Under the pieces are notes generated by a model. That model saw nothing but the letters and a program-made list of their open reading frames with translations. It was not told where the DNA came from and searched no databases. Below, piece by piece: positions 17,270 through 26,201 of a stretch of DNA of 42,265 nt (position 1 is its first letter; each line of letters starts with the position of its first letter). The stretch covers positions 1 to 42,265 of the forward strand of contig NZ_WNKU01000027.1 in the NCBI RefSeq assembly GCF_009720735.1, given 5' to 3'. A program made the position numbers and the translations under genes. Origin of the DNA: Heliobacterium mobile. Lineage in GTDB: Bacteria; Bacillota; Desulfitobacteriia; Heliobacteriales; Heliobacteriaceae.

Positions 17270-19297
17270 ATGAACATGGAAGTAAGCAGCCAGAGAACCC
17301 CCATAGAAATCAGAAACTCCTTCATTCCGTTGCCATCAAAGGAAGAAGGATATTCAACAGTCCTATTACTTGGCGTCACTGGGGCAGGAAAAACAACGTT
17401 GCTTCGCCAGATGATTGGATCGCACCCAAAGAAGGATCGGTTTCCTTCAACTGCTCCGGGAAAAACCACCGTATGCGATATGGAACTGATCATTCAAGAA
17501 ACAATTGAATACAACGTCATTGTCACATTCTTTTCCATTGAAAAAATCCGAACGTACATAAGCGAGTGCTTGATGAACGCAGCAAAAGCCCACATAGAAG
17601 GGGAATCAGACCATAAGGTTGTGCAACGTTTTATCGTTCACCCGGAAGAGCGATTTCGTCTGAACTATATCCTAGGAAACGTTAAACTGGAAAAAGACCA
17701 GGGACTGATAGACGACGATGATGACGAGGATGGAAATGATGATGATTTTGATGAAACGGAAACCACTTCAAAGATACGGCGAGAACAAGAAGAAAGGCTC
17801 AAAGTTTTAATTGATGAACTAAAATCCAAAAGCACAGATGCTTGGAATAAACTTCAAGGTTCCTTTGACGGTGATGGGAGTCCAAGCGGTACGGAACAAC
17901 TGGAGCTGTCCTTTTCAAGCGATGAAGAAAAGTTTTTACGGTTTGAGGAAACGTTTTCAACGAGCCCTACCTTTCGTATGATCCTGGAAAGCGTACTCAT
18001 TGAAGTGAAGAAAAGGTTTGACTATATCACCACCGGTAACTGGGAAATCGGCCCAGAGGAATGGCCGGTGTGCTGGACCTTCACCAGCACAAATCGAAGT
18101 GAAGTCATTGATATTCTGAAACGGATCACCGGGAATCACAAGTCCTACCATGGTGAACTACTTACTCCACTTGTCCAAGGCGTTCGGCTCAGCGGGCCTT
18201 TCAAACCGATTTGGCATGACGAAGGTTATCCAAAGCTTGTTTTCATGGATGGGGAAGGACTATTTCACCAGGCCTCAGACAATACAGCCCTGCCGACGGA
18301 ACTTATTAAAAAAATTGAACAAGTAGACGCCGTACTGTTAGTAGATAACGCCACACAAGCGGTCACGCCGGGTCCAACCGCGCTCATCAAAGAAATGGTC
18401 TCCAGCGGGCAAGAAGATAAGTTATTTATTTGCTTCACTCACTTTGATGGCGTCAAAGGGGATAGTCTACCCGGTGTTATGGCAAGACGGGAACACGTGC
18501 TCAGTTCTCTCGAAAACGGCATCACCCACATCGCTGCGTTATGTGGACCATCGGCGATTCGAAGCCTTCGGCACCGTCTGGATGAAAGGGTATTTTTCGT
18601 CGGTTCCATTCAAAAAATCGTTTCGCCTAAAGGAAATGCAGCCACTGTAAGCGAGCTGCGAAAGCTAATGAAATCCCTTAGCCAAGCAGGGTTAGTGCCC
18701 CAAAAGGAGATTGGGCGGAACGTACAAAGAGAGATTATCTCTATTGTCGATGAGCATAAGTTACATCTGCTCTTTCGCCGGAATATGAAAGACTTTTATA
18801 ATAAGTGGGATGGGATCCTTGGCTTAAACGTCAACAGCACATATCGAAAAGAAAACTACACACGGATAAAGGCGATGACAAAACGGATAATGAATACTGA
18901 GTATGGATACGACGGACTATACCCGGCCACGGATATGCTAGATAAGGCTAAGGAGACGATCGCTCAGTTTATCGATGAGTATGTAACTTTCCAGGATGGA
19001 GCCTCGGAAAAAGATCAGGATGCGCTCAAATCCGAAATGAGGCGGGCGATCAGCACGCAGTTAAATCGATTTGTGATTGAGGAATTGATTCATGAACCAA
19101 AGCCCGACTGGACCACTGCCTATCAACGCAGAGGCACCGGATCTTCCACACTAAGGGCGAGAGACGTTAAGAAAATATTCGAAAATGTTATTGGTGAATT
19201 GGTCGAAGAAGATGACCCGCTGTTCTTATCGGTAAGGGATATTCTTTTTCAGGAGATCCGGGATGTAAATACGACGGAAGGCGCGGATAAGCCGTAA
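17270..19297 (+). CDS. Large P-loop GTPase-like protein, unnamed family
   Basis: The 675-residue protein shows GTPase motifs: G1/Walker A GVTGAGKT at 35-42, a switch-I-like APGKTTV at about 62-68, G3 DGEG at 327-330, and a G4-like THFD at 390-393 in place of NKxD. Unusually, about 260 residues separate switch I from G3, and this insert holds a very acidic stretch (about 148-166). The C-terminal 200 residues are helical and charged. No membrane segment or signal peptide is seen. AAGGAG lies 3 bases before ATG 17270 and 9 bases before ATG 17276, so the second may be the true start. It resembles dynamin- or septin-type NTPases used in defence, but I cannot name the family. It is a single-gene unit with its own terminator. 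A 40-bp piece of it recurs at 24844-24883. Confidence 0.7.
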   Translation: MNMEVSSQRTPIEIRNSFIPLPSKEEGYSTVLLLGVTGAGKTTLLRQMIGSHPKKDRFPSTAPGKTTVCDMELIIQETIEYNVIVTFFSIEKIRTYISECLMNAAKAHIEGESDHKVVQRFIVHPEERFRLNYILGNVKLEKDQGLIDDDDDEDGNDDDFDETETTSKIRREQEERLKVLIDELKSKSTDAWNKLQGSFDGDGSPSGTEQLELSFSSDEEKFLRFEETFSTSPTFRMILESVLIEVKKRFDYITTGNWEIGPEEWPVCWTFTSTNRSEVIDILKRITGNHKSYHGELLTPLVQGVRLSGPFKPIWHDEGYPKLVFMDGEGLFHQASDNTALPTELIKKIEQVDAVLLVDNATQAVTPGPTALIKEMVSSGQEDKLFICFTHFDGVKGDSLPGVMARREHVLSSLENGITHIAALCGPSAIRSLRHRLDERVFFVGSIQKIVSPKGNAATVSELRKLMKSLSQAGLVPQKEIGRNVQREIISIVDEHKLHLLFRRNMKDFYNKWDGILGLNVNSTYRKENYTRIKAMTKRIMNTEYGYDGLYPATDMLDKAKETIAQFIDEYVTFQDGASEKDQDALKSEMRRAISTQLNRFVIEELIHEPKPDWTTAYQRRGTGSSTLRARDVKKIFENVIGELVEEDDPLFLSVRDILFQEIRDVNTTEGADKP

Positions 19298-19412
19298 ACA
19301 AATCGCCAAAGAGAGAACGCAACCTAATCTATGGGAATGGCCGCAGCAAAATAGAATATTCAATATGTGCTTCCAGACCATGAAGTATGGGGCTCCCCTC
19401 GGGAATAAATAA

Positions 19413-19436
19413 GCTCGCCGTAATCCGGCGGGCTTT
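19413..19436 (+). terminator. Intrinsic terminator after the GTPase gene
   Basis: GCTCGCCG and CGGCGGGC form a GC-rich stem around TAATC, followed by TTTT. It lies about 115 bp past the GTPase stop codon on the same strand. Confidence 0.75.
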
Positions 19437-19661
19437 TAAATCATTTGACTATATTTTACACGACCCCAATAATCGCCGCCGTTGCCGTCAAATGAAAGGC
19501 CGCCATCCCGAGCAGCCGACCCTCCTCCGGGTAGGTAATAAAGGTCAACTTGACAAGTACGTCCGGTATGGCCGTCGAACCAGATGCGGATGGCTGTGTG
19601 ATGTCGCTGGCCGATGACTTTGATGATGACGCCAAATGATTGGCGGAAAACAACATTATTT
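19436..19661 (-). pseudogene. Glycine-rich C-terminal gene remnant
   Basis: An open frame of about 75 codons without a start codon ends at TAA 19436-19438. It reads like protein (FDGHTGRTCQVDLYYLPGGG and FDGNGGDYWGRVKY), but the family is not recognised. It is cut off upstream by a TAA. It overlaps other minus-strand frames that look less protein-like. Together with the IS110 piece beside it, it marks an insertion scar. Confidence 0.3.
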
Positions 19662-19768
19662 TACTAATGGATGGTGTGAAGATCTGTGAATTGCTTCTAA
19701 GAAGAATGCTTACCAGTTTCTAAAGTCATTTATTTTTCCCTGTAAAAGTGCTAAACGTAAATGGATTC

Positions 19769-20085
19769 TTACTTCGCTGATGCTGGAGTTACCTTAAATC
19801 CTTTGACTTCAAGCAAACGGATCATATGAGCTTCCCGTCGTTTCTCTTTCTCTTGACAAAAACGTTCGAGGTAGTCTGCGCCTAGCTCGATATATGGTTT
19901 TTTGGTCAGAAGAATATGAAATATGATGCGAAGTATTGTATGACCCAAAGCTACGAGCGCTTTCTTTTTGCCAAGTCGCTTTATCCAATTCCAGTAACGA
20001 GCAGACATCGAGTATTACGAGTTACAGAAGCTGCCTGCTCATTGATGCCTGGAATTGTGTCCTCCGTGTGAAATCTATGAACCGG
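19769..20085 (-). pseudogene. IS110-family transposase, C-terminal remains
   Basis: The minus-strand frame 19769-20008 ends with the typical IS110/IS116/IS902 tail: GKKKALVALGHTILRIIFHI, PYIELGADYLERF and a final basic segment. Just upstream, in another frame (about 20009-20085), the conserved helix-hairpin-helix region appears as TIPGINEQAASV. The stretch that normally joins the two is missing and the frame is shifted, and the N-terminal DEDD catalytic half is absent. So this is a dead fragment of an IS110 element. IS110 elements lack long terminal inverted repeats, so its ends cannot be drawn. Confidence 0.75.
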
Positions 20086-20166
20086 AATGACAACCTGAAA
20101 AATAAAAATTTTATCCGGACTCGCAGTCCTATATCCTGTGCTTCAACGGTTGCCTGAACAGTTTTA

Positions 20167-20194
20167 TTTGCCTTCAAAACCCTGCGTATATAAT
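20167..20194 (+). promoter_or_regulatory. Possible promoter for the SNF2-SWIM operon
   Basis: A perfect TATAAT at 20189-20194 is preceded, with a 16-base gap, by TTTGCC (20167-20172), a weak -35. It is about 190 bp before the ATG of the SNF2 gene. I see no gene in 20086-20384; the rest of that stretch is AT-rich and holds no other signal I can support. Confidence 0.3.
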
Positions 20195-20384
20195 AAGGGA
20201 TCGAAATGAATTTAAGTAAAAAAAGGAAATTTTTTGGCAATGATATGGAAATAAAGTTCATTATACAATTGAACTTGCCTGGTTTTTTCTGAATATAGAG
20301 TAGGTGTATGCATAAATAAGTCGAATGAAATAAACATCTACAAAAAGATTTACAAAAAGGTCTGACTACAGAGAGGATAGGGCT

Positions 20385-23300
20385 ATGATTATCCTGCACG
20401 CCGGTTTTTATGATGAACAGTTATTGCTCTGGGGAGAAAGGCGACCCGATGACGACTGGCAACCGTTGAAACGTCGCGGGCGAAAACCGAAAGAGCCACG
20501 GCTGGAACCGTTTCCCTTTGATGTGGGTGCAGCCCATCTGGGAGATATTTTGAAGGCAGCTGAGGATGGGTGGCCAAGGGGGGGCTCCCTCCATGCATTA
20601 CCTAAAAAGGTAACCCTCTGGGTTCCTTCAACAGAAGCAGGGCCGATCCCCTCGAGCTCGCTCATGGGGGATGTGCCAACCGAAGACACCATCGCGCTCC
20701 GGCCATGGAGTCTTTCCGCCCTCGCCTTCTCCGGCGGGGATATGGGGAAACTGCTCTGCGCTTTTGCCGAGAAATCCTTGTGGACGCCGGGCGTGATCAT
20801 CGGTGACGATTTGCGGTACTGGACGGAGGCGAGCCGTTTTGCTGCGGTCTTGATCGCGAAACAACAGTACTTGCCGCAGATAGAGCCGGTTGGTGATGAC
20901 TATCAAGCCCTTTGGCGCCCGCTCTATCTGGGAGAGAGTGCCGCCCAACGGTTGCAGTTGGCTCACGCCATGCCCCCCGTTTGTCGAGCGTTGACACCGG
21001 GAGACCAAAACGGTGAACCGGATCGGTCTTCCCTCGCGGTGCTGACGGAGTTTACCGGCACATTGGTGGATCTCTGGGCAAGAGAGCAGGATCTTTCTCA
21101 AAAACCGGCGATCGCGCCAGGTGCGGTGGGCAAGCCAAAGACGGTAAAAGCTTCAAAGGGACAGACCGGCACCGTTCATGATGCATGGATAGAAGCGTTG
21201 ACTGGCCCTAACCGGATCCTTCGAGGAGACAAAGATGAGATTAAGCGGCTCATCGAACAGAACTATGATTGGCAACGCCGTCTCTACCAGCTGGCATCGG
21301 CACCGATGCGACTCACCTTCCGCCTCGAAGAGCCCCAAACGGGAGTTATCCCTGACGGCGGTAGCGAGAGCGGCATTAGCGATAGAGACATTAGTGATAG
21401 TGGCCTTCGCGAACGTGGCAGTAAGGAAAATTCCCGTAAGGCAGTAAAAAAAGCAGCCCCTGCAGCGCCTGCAGGGTGGTACGTTCGTTTCTTGCTGCAA
21501 GGACGCCATGATGGAAGTCTGCTTTTTCCTGTTGAATCAATCTGGAAAAAGACCTGGCGTTACAAGCTGCCATTGGAAGAGAGAGGCAGCGCCTGGACTC
21601 CTGGTCAAGTCCGGGAACTGGCACTGCAGGCGCTTGGACAAGCTTCCGGCCTCTGTCCCCCCGTCGAACAAAGCTTGCATGACCCGGCGCCGGCCGGGTT
21701 TGAACTGGACACCGACAAGGCCTATGCATTTCTCACGAACGATGGGCCTGCGTTGGAGGCAGCAGGATTTGGCGTACAGCTTCCAGCGTGGTGGACGCCG
21801 AAAGGAACGAAGATGCGCCTGCGGGCTCGAGCCCATGTTCAGAGTCCTTCCTTGCAAGGGGGAGGGGGGCTGTCCTTGTCCGATCTCGTCCAAGTGGATT
21901 GGCAGCTTCTATTGGGGGACGACTCGATCTCGGTCACAGAGTTGCAAGAATTGGCCCGGTTGAAATCACCGCTCATCCAGTACCGGGGACAGTGGATTCA
22001 ACTGGATGCGGCTGAGATGGCTAAAACGCTGGACTATTGGAAGAAAAAAAGCGCTCACCCAAGCACGGTGCGCGATGTTATCGAGATGACGCTCGGCGTC
22101 AAAGAGATTCCGTTGCCCATTGACCTCGAAGGCGTAACGGCAGAGGGGGAAATGGGGCAACTGCTCGATCAGTTGCAAGGGAATGTGCCCTTTGCGGAAT
22201 TGCCGGAACCGGAAGATTTTCACGGTACCTTACGGCCCTATCAGCGACGGGGCTACTCTTGGCTCACCTTTCTCCAACGATGGGGACTGGGTGCCTGTCT
22301 GGCTGATGACATGGGCTTGGGGAAAACCGTTCAAACACTGGCTCTGCTCCAGCGCTATCGTCAATCCACTGCGGAACCTCGCCCTGTACTGCTGATCTGT
22401 CCCACCTCGGTCATCGGCAACTGGCAAAAAGAGGCGGCCCGGTTCACGCCGGATCTGCCGGTCGTCGTCCATCACGGTGCTGACCGCCGGCGGGGAGACC
22501 TCTTCCGGGAAGATGTCGACCGGTCAGCGCTGGTCATTTCCAGCTATGCCTTAGTCCAGCGGGATTTGGAGGCGCTGCGTTCGGTGGAGTGGGGTGGAAT
22601 TATTCTGGATGAAGCCCAAAACATCAAAAATGCCGAAACGAAACAAGCGAAAGCGTCTCGCAGTTTGCAGGCGGGATTTCGCATCGCCTTGACAGGGACG
22701 CCCGTGGAAAACAACGTCGGCGATCTCTGGTCGATCATGGAGTTTCTCAATCCGGGATTCTTGGGGGTAATCAGTGAATTTCGCCGCAAATTCTTTTTGC
22801 CCATTCAAAAATCTCGTGATGCCGAAGCGATGGAGCGCTTGAAAAAATTGACGAGTCCCTTTGTGCTGCGCCGCCTCAAGAGTGATCCGTCGATCATCCG
22901 CGATTTGCCCGATAAGCTGGAAATGAAAGTCTACTGCACACTGACGAAAGAACAATCCTTCCTTTATGCAGCAGTTCTGCAGGATGCCATGGAGGAACTC
23001 GAAGGCAGTGACGGAATTCGGCGCAAAGGGATCATCTTGCGTTTGTTATCGCTGTTCAAGCAGATCTGCAACCATCCGGCACAGTTTTTAGGTGATAACT
23101 CCGATCTCGGCGGTCGTTCCGGAAAACTCGCGCGGTTGACAGAAATGGTGGAAGAAGTTCTCGCTACGGGAGAGCGGGCGCTCATCTTCACCCAGTTTAC
23201 CGAGATGGGTCACATTTTGAAAAAACATCTGGAAGAAACCTTCGGTCGAGAAGTGCTTTTCCTGCATGGCGGAGTACCCAAAAAGCGGCGCGACGAAATG

Positions 23301-23660
23301 GTCGAACGCTTTCAAAATGCAGCCGATGGACCGCCTCTGTTCCTCTTGTCGCTCAAAGCCGGTGGAACCGGTTTGAACCTGACCCGCGCCAATCACGTCT
23401 TCCATTATGACCGCTGGTGGAACCCGGCGGTTGAAAATCAGGCGACAGACCGGGCGTACCGCATCGGACAAAAGAACAACGTACAGGTGCATAAGTTCAT
23501 CTGTGCCGGAACGATGGAAGAAAAAGTCGATGAAATGATCCAGCGGAAACAGGAACTGGCCGAACAAGTCGTAGGCACCGGGGAAGATTGGCTGACCGAA
23601 CTGTCCACTGCGGAGCTACGGGATCTCTTCGCATTGCGCGGCGAAGCCCTCGGTGTGTAA
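20385..23660 (+). CDS. SNF2/Rad54-family helicase with SNF2-associated N-terminal region
   Basis: The 1091-residue protein has a SNF2 ATPase in its last 500 residues: DDMGLGKT at 641-648, DEAQ at 742-745, GTPVENN soon after, and motif VI QATDRAYRIGQ at 1019-1029. The first 600 residues match the bacterial SNF2-associated type (DUF3670/SNF2_assoc), including a polar, repeat-like linker near residues 320-360 rich in Ser, Asp and Arg. All helicase motifs look intact. The ATG follows GAGAGGATAGGG. A SWIM zinc-finger gene starts 91 bp downstream; this pair is widespread in Bacillota and actinobacteria. It is expected to translocate on double-stranded DNA and displace proteins. The biological role of the pair is not established to my knowledge. 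Confidence 0.92.
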   Translation: MIILHAGFYDEQLLLWGERRPDDDWQPLKRRGRKPKEPRLEPFPFDVGAAHLGDILKAAEDGWPRGGSLHALPKKVTLWVPSTEAGPIPSSSLMGDVPTEDTIALRPWSLSALAFSGGDMGKLLCAFAEKSLWTPGVIIGDDLRYWTEASRFAAVLIAKQQYLPQIEPVGDDYQALWRPLYLGESAAQRLQLAHAMPPVCRALTPGDQNGEPDRSSLAVLTEFTGTLVDLWAREQDLSQKPAIAPGAVGKPKTVKASKGQTGTVHDAWIEALTGPNRILRGDKDEIKRLIEQNYDWQRRLYQLASAPMRLTFRLEEPQTGVIPDGGSESGISDRDISDSGLRERGSKENSRKAVKKAAPAAPAGWYVRFLLQGRHDGSLLFPVESIWKKTWRYKLPLEERGSAWTPGQVRELALQALGQASGLCPPVEQSLHDPAPAGFELDTDKAYAFLTNDGPALEAAGFGVQLPAWWTPKGTKMRLRARAHVQSPSLQGGGGLSLSDLVQVDWQLLLGDDSISVTELQELARLKSPLIQYRGQWIQLDAAEMAKTLDYWKKKSAHPSTVRDVIEMTLGVKEIPLPIDLEGVTAEGEMGQLLDQLQGNVPFAELPEPEDFHGTLRPYQRRGYSWLTFLQRWGLGACLADDMGLGKTVQTLALLQRYRQSTAEPRPVLLICPTSVIGNWQKEAARFTPDLPVVVHHGADRRRGDLFREDVDRSALVISSYALVQRDLEALRSVEWGGIILDEAQNIKNAETKQAKASRSLQAGFRIALTGTPVENNVGDLWSIMEFLNPGFLGVISEFRRKFFLPIQKSRDAEAMERLKKLTSPFVLRRLKSDPSIIRDLPDKLEMKVYCTLTKEQSFLYAAVLQDAMEELEGSDGIRRKGIILRLLSLFKQICNHPAQFLGDNSDLGGRSGKLARLTEMVEEVLATGERALIFTQFTEMGHILKKHLEETFGREVLFLHGGVPKKRRDEMVERFQNAADGPPLFLLSLKAGGTGLNLTRANHVFHYDRWWNPAVENQATDRAYRIGQKNNVQVHKFICAGTMEEKVDEMIQRKQELAEQVVGTGEDWLTELSTAELRDLFALRGEALGV

Positions 23661-23708
23661 GTGAGCGCGAGCATGGCGATGCAAATAAGTAAGAGGGAAT
23701 CAGGTCAA

Positions 23709-23738
23709 GCAAGTAAGGTGAAAGCAAGTAAGGTAAAA
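23709..23738 (+). repeat. 15-bp tandem duplication before the SWIM gene
   Basis: GCAAGTAAGGTRAAA occurs twice in a row (23709-23723 and 23724-23738) with one base difference. It lies in the short gap between the SNF2 and SWIM genes, just upstream of the GAGGTGATATC ribosome site. It could be a replication slip; each copy carries a weak AAGGTGA ribosome-site-like core. Confidence 0.6.
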
Positions 23739-23751
23739 GCGAGGTGATATC

Positions 23752-24801
23752 ATGGGCCGTTGGGATGATTTTTATTATCGTCCATCGAAGCCAAAAGCGG
23801 TGACCGGAGGCATCAAAGCACAATCCCAGCGCGGTGCCATTGGCAAGAACTGGTGGACTCGCCAGTGGATCCAGTCCTTAGAACGGTTGATGGACAGTGG
23901 ACGGCTGAGCCGCGGTCGAACTTATGCGCGAAAGGGACAAGTGCTCTCTATCGACATTGACAACGGGACGATCCATGCGAAAGTACAAGGTTCCCGCACA
24001 ACGCCCTATAAAGTGCGCATCCAAATGCGGGCCTTTACTGCGACGGAGTGGAAACAGACCGTACAAATCCTGTCAGAAAAGGTAGTCTATGCGGCCAAAC
24101 TGCTTTCCGGTCAGATGCCGGCGGATATCGATCAGGTTTTCCAGGAAAAGAAACTATCCCTTTTTCCTTATCGAACGGATGACCTGAAGACAGACTGTTC
24201 CTGTCCCGATTGGGCTAATCCTTGTAAACATGTTGCCGCAGTCTACTACCTGCTTGGAGAGGAGCTGGATCGGGATCCGTTTTTGCTCTTCCGGCTGCGT
24301 GGGAAGTCCTGGGCTGAGCTGGCGCCACTGTTGAACCTCGGAGATGCCAGTTCCGAGAAAAAGAATAGGGCTGCGATGAGTCCCGACCAAGCCATTGCGG
24401 GTGAATCGAGCCCCCTTGAGGCAGAAGGCACTTCGAGCAAACGAAAACATACCCAAGGAAGCAAAAGCCCTCGGCAAAAGGGGACCCATTGCGATTCCGA
24501 CGCTCCGATAACAGAACAACGGAAGGAATGGGTCTTCAAGGAGCAATTTCCGAGAGAGGGTCTCCCGGCAGATCCGAAAGCCTTCTGGGGAGGGCAAGCT
24601 TTGCCTGAAAATTTTTGGGGAGAACTGCCGAGGTCGAGCCAAACGGCACCCTTAATCAAGCAACTGGGGCCCTTTCCTCTCTGGCGTGGACAGAAACCGC
24701 TGGAGGAATCTCTGGAACCTGCCTACCGGCGTGCATCGCAAAGAGGAAGAGATTTGGTTCAAAGTCCCCAGAGCTTCCTCAGTGGCGGGAGTGAACTGTA
24801 A
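23752..24801 (+). CDS. SWIM zinc-finger protein, partner of the SNF2 helicase
   Basis: The 349-residue protein begins MGRWDDFYYRPSKPKAVTGG and carries a SWIM zinc finger, CSCPDWANPCKH, at 149-160; Cys149, Cys151, Cys158 and His160 would bind zinc. SWIM domains bind DNA or proteins. The N-terminal 140 residues are the conserved partner domain. Residues 200-290 are low-complexity and charged and look like a linker. The ATG follows GAGGTGATATC at a good distance and the gene is surely co-transcribed with the SNF2 gene. A homologous-recombination scar starts close to its end (the GTPase fragment at 24814), so the last residues could be altered relative to the family, which I cannot test here. Confidence 0.88.
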   Translation: MGRWDDFYYRPSKPKAVTGGIKAQSQRGAIGKNWWTRQWIQSLERLMDSGRLSRGRTYARKGQVLSIDIDNGTIHAKVQGSRTTPYKVRIQMRAFTATEWKQTVQILSEKVVYAAKLLSGQMPADIDQVFQEKKLSLFPYRTDDLKTDCSCPDWANPCKHVAAVYYLLGEELDRDPFLLFRLRGKSWAELAPLLNLGDASSEKKNRAAMSPDQAIAGESSPLEAEGTSSKRKHTQGSKSPRQKGTHCDSDAPITEQRKEWVFKEQFPREGLPADPKAFWGGQALPENFWGELPRSSQTAPLIKQLGPFPLWRGQKPLEESLEPAYRRASQRGRDLVQSPQSFLSGGSEL

Positions 24802-24813
24802 CTTGTTCGAGCA

Positions 24814-24936
24814 ATGGCGCCGCGGGCTGCTTCCGACTATTTCGCTCCGGGGAAAACCACCGTATGCGATATGGAACTGATCAGTGCTGAAATTCTATCC
24901 GTCTTCAATTATGTGAAACAGCTACGATTATTGTAG
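24814..24936 (+). pseudogene. Fragment of a second copy of the GTPase gene
   Basis: A 40-codon frame contains FAPGKTTVCDMELI, the switch-I region of the GTPase at 17270-19297. At the DNA level 24844-24883 matches 17453-17492 at 39 of 40 bases, and the similarity stops sharply on both sides. No G1, G3 or G4 motif is present, so this is a remnant. It indicates that a close relative of that gene once stood here, or that a short piece was copied across. Confidence 0.7.
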
Positions 24937-25050
24937 ACACCGAATGAAGTACGAAAACCAGTTAGTTAACCAGCCTAGTTTTTGATAAAGAATATCCGTT
25001 GGCGTCCATTCCGTTTAACTTAGAAAGGTGCTCAAAAACAGTTAACCACT

Positions 25051-25088
25051 ACAAAAGAAAAGCCCCTGCTAATCTTTCGCAGGAGCTT
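25051..25088 (-). terminator. Terminator of the DUF1659-DUF2922-YvrJ operon
   Basis: On the minus strand AAGCTCCTGC pairs with GCAGGGGCTT (one mismatch) around 9 bases and is followed by TTCTTTTGT. It lies 8 bp after the yvrJ stop codon. Confidence 0.8.
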
Positions 25089-25096
25089 ACGACTTG

Positions 25097-25249
25097 TTAC
25101 ACCTGTTCTTTTAGGATTTCCACGTTCTTAGCCAGTTCGCTGATGGCACTGCTCAGCGTTTCGAGCCTTCCCTCCATGCGAATGAGCAGGTATGAGGCGA
25201 TTGCCACGGGAAACCCCACATTGGCCACGGACTGTAGGAGACCGTCCAC
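25097..25249 (-). CDS. yvrJ: YvrJ family small protein
   Basis: A 50-residue frame starts with GTG at 25247-25249, with AAGGAGGTG (25258-25266 on the plus strand) in ideal position. It reads VDGLLQSVANVGFPVAIASY, then LLIRMEGRLETL and a charged amphipathic helix. This is the YvrJ pattern: a short hydrophobic N-terminal helix, probably membrane-associated, and a coiled tail. It is the last gene of the minus-strand cluster, before a strong terminator. Function is unknown; YvrJ genes commonly accompany DUF1659 and DUF2922 genes in Bacillota. A broken copy lies at 32440-32544. Confidence 0.88.
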   Translation of the reverse strand: MDGLLQSVANVGFPVAIASYLLIRMEGRLETLSSAISELAKNVEILKEQV

Positions 25250-25310
25250 GTTTTTTGCACCTCCTTGATGTCATTTGAAATGAAAGAGATTTAAGCTGAA
25301 GATCAGAGAG

Positions 25311-25352
25311 GACCGGGAACGATGTCTATCTTTCAGTTCCCGGTCCCTTTTT
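25311..25352 (+). terminator. Perfect hairpin between DUF2922 and yvrJ genes
   Basis: GACCGGGAAC (25311-25320) and GTTCCCGGTC (25336-25345) form a 10-bp stem, followed on the plus strand by CCTTTTT. No plus-strand gene ends here, so on the minus strand it more likely is an attenuating or stabilising hairpin inside the operon between DUF2922 and yvrJ. Confidence 0.6.
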
Positions 25353-25393
25353 ATGGGGATGGTTCTTTCTCTGCCCTATCCCCGGGTCTATTC

Positions 25394-25618
25394 TTACGGG
25401 TTGTACAGGTCGGTCACGTTGGAGGAGACCATGCGGACGTCTTTTTTGCCGATCAGGTCTCCACCAGAGGTCGTGAAAACGTTGTTAGCGATGATGGTGT
25501 CCATGACGGTAGTTACTTCGTCCGTTGTGAGGCCCGCTTTAGGGTCGCGGACCCGCAGTACTACGTCACGGCCCAGTTGGTTGGTAAAGACCAGTTCAAG
25601 GGTTTCTTTCGTTGCCAT
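25394..25618 (-). CDS. DUF2922 domain protein
   Basis: The 74-residue product reads METLELVF-like at its start (MATKETLELVFTNQLG) and ends DVRMVSSNVTDLYNP, both typical of DUF2922. The ATG has AAGGAGGTGACAATTCG directly upstream. It is the middle gene of the DUF1659-DUF2922-YvrJ cluster; the gap of about 110 bp to the first gene and 144 bp to yvrJ is long for an operon and holds hairpins. Function is unknown. No signal peptide or membrane segment is seen. Confidence 0.9.
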   Translation of the reverse strand: MATKETLELVFTNQLGRDVVLRVRDPKAGLTTDEVTTVMDTIIANNVFTTSGGDLIGKKDVRMVSSNVTDLYNP

Positions 25619-25730
25619 CGAATTGTCACCTCCTTGAGAGGCCGGGCGGGGGATGCTGAATTCCGCCCGGTCGAGTTTTATGTGCGTTGAGTTACGGTTA
25701 TGAAAGGGGTTGTCCCAGTTTCACCGGGCT

Positions 25731-25955
25731 TTAGGCTTCCACTAAGGCGTTTTGGTCGATCCGGGAGATGCGGCTGACAGGGATACTCATCAGGCTTGCC
25801 AGGGCTTGAGCGGTGGTAAAGACATTTACGTCGGTGGCACCGGGCTTCAAGCCTTTGTAATCCCGGTTTTGCACCAGCGGCTCACCTTTGCTGTTCGTGC
25901 CCGTTTGGACCGATAAGCGCAGGCTGGCGGTGACAGCGGATTTGTTGATAGCCAT
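25731..25955 (-). CDS. DUF1659 domain protein
   Basis: The 74-residue protein matches DUF1659: MAINKSAVTASLRLSVQTG, then LVQNRDYKGLKPGATD and a final helical half. AAAGGAGGTCAG lies 6 bases before the ATG. First gene of the minus-strand cluster. In Bacillota these two short DUF genes with YvrJ recur as a set, with unknown role. The protein is small, soluble and intact. Confidence 0.9.
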   Translation of the reverse strand: MAINKSAVTASLRLSVQTGTNSKGEPLVQNRDYKGLKPGATDVNVFTTAQALASLMSIPVSRISRIDQNALVEA

Positions 25956-26003
25956 TTTTTCTGACCTCCTTTCCGAACATTTGTTTGCGCCGGCTACGGT
26001 TTT

Positions 26004-26032
26004 AATGTACCAGAGGAATGGAAATTGGACAA
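26004..26032 (-). promoter_or_regulatory. Possible promoter for the DUF1659 operon
   Basis: On the minus strand TTGTCC, 17 bases and TACATT, about 50 bp before the DUF1659 start codon. Spacing is ideal and the hexamers are moderate matches. Confidence 0.35.
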
Positions 26033-26201
26033 ACCCTCTGAGGGCGGATTAGGCCTAATGATTAGCACATACGTTCCAATACCTCCCAATATCTCCTGAA
26101 ATCTCAAGAACACACGTTCGATAAATCGAGCTGGTTCTTCTTTTTTTGAGGTTAAGTGATAAGGTACTCGGTAAAAGGAGTTGTACAGGCATACCCTATA
26201 G

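Noticed and set aside
21340-21470. Frameshift in the SNF2 protein at its polar linker
   Set aside because: The sequence is repetitive, but the frame stays open and the family motifs follow in the same frame.
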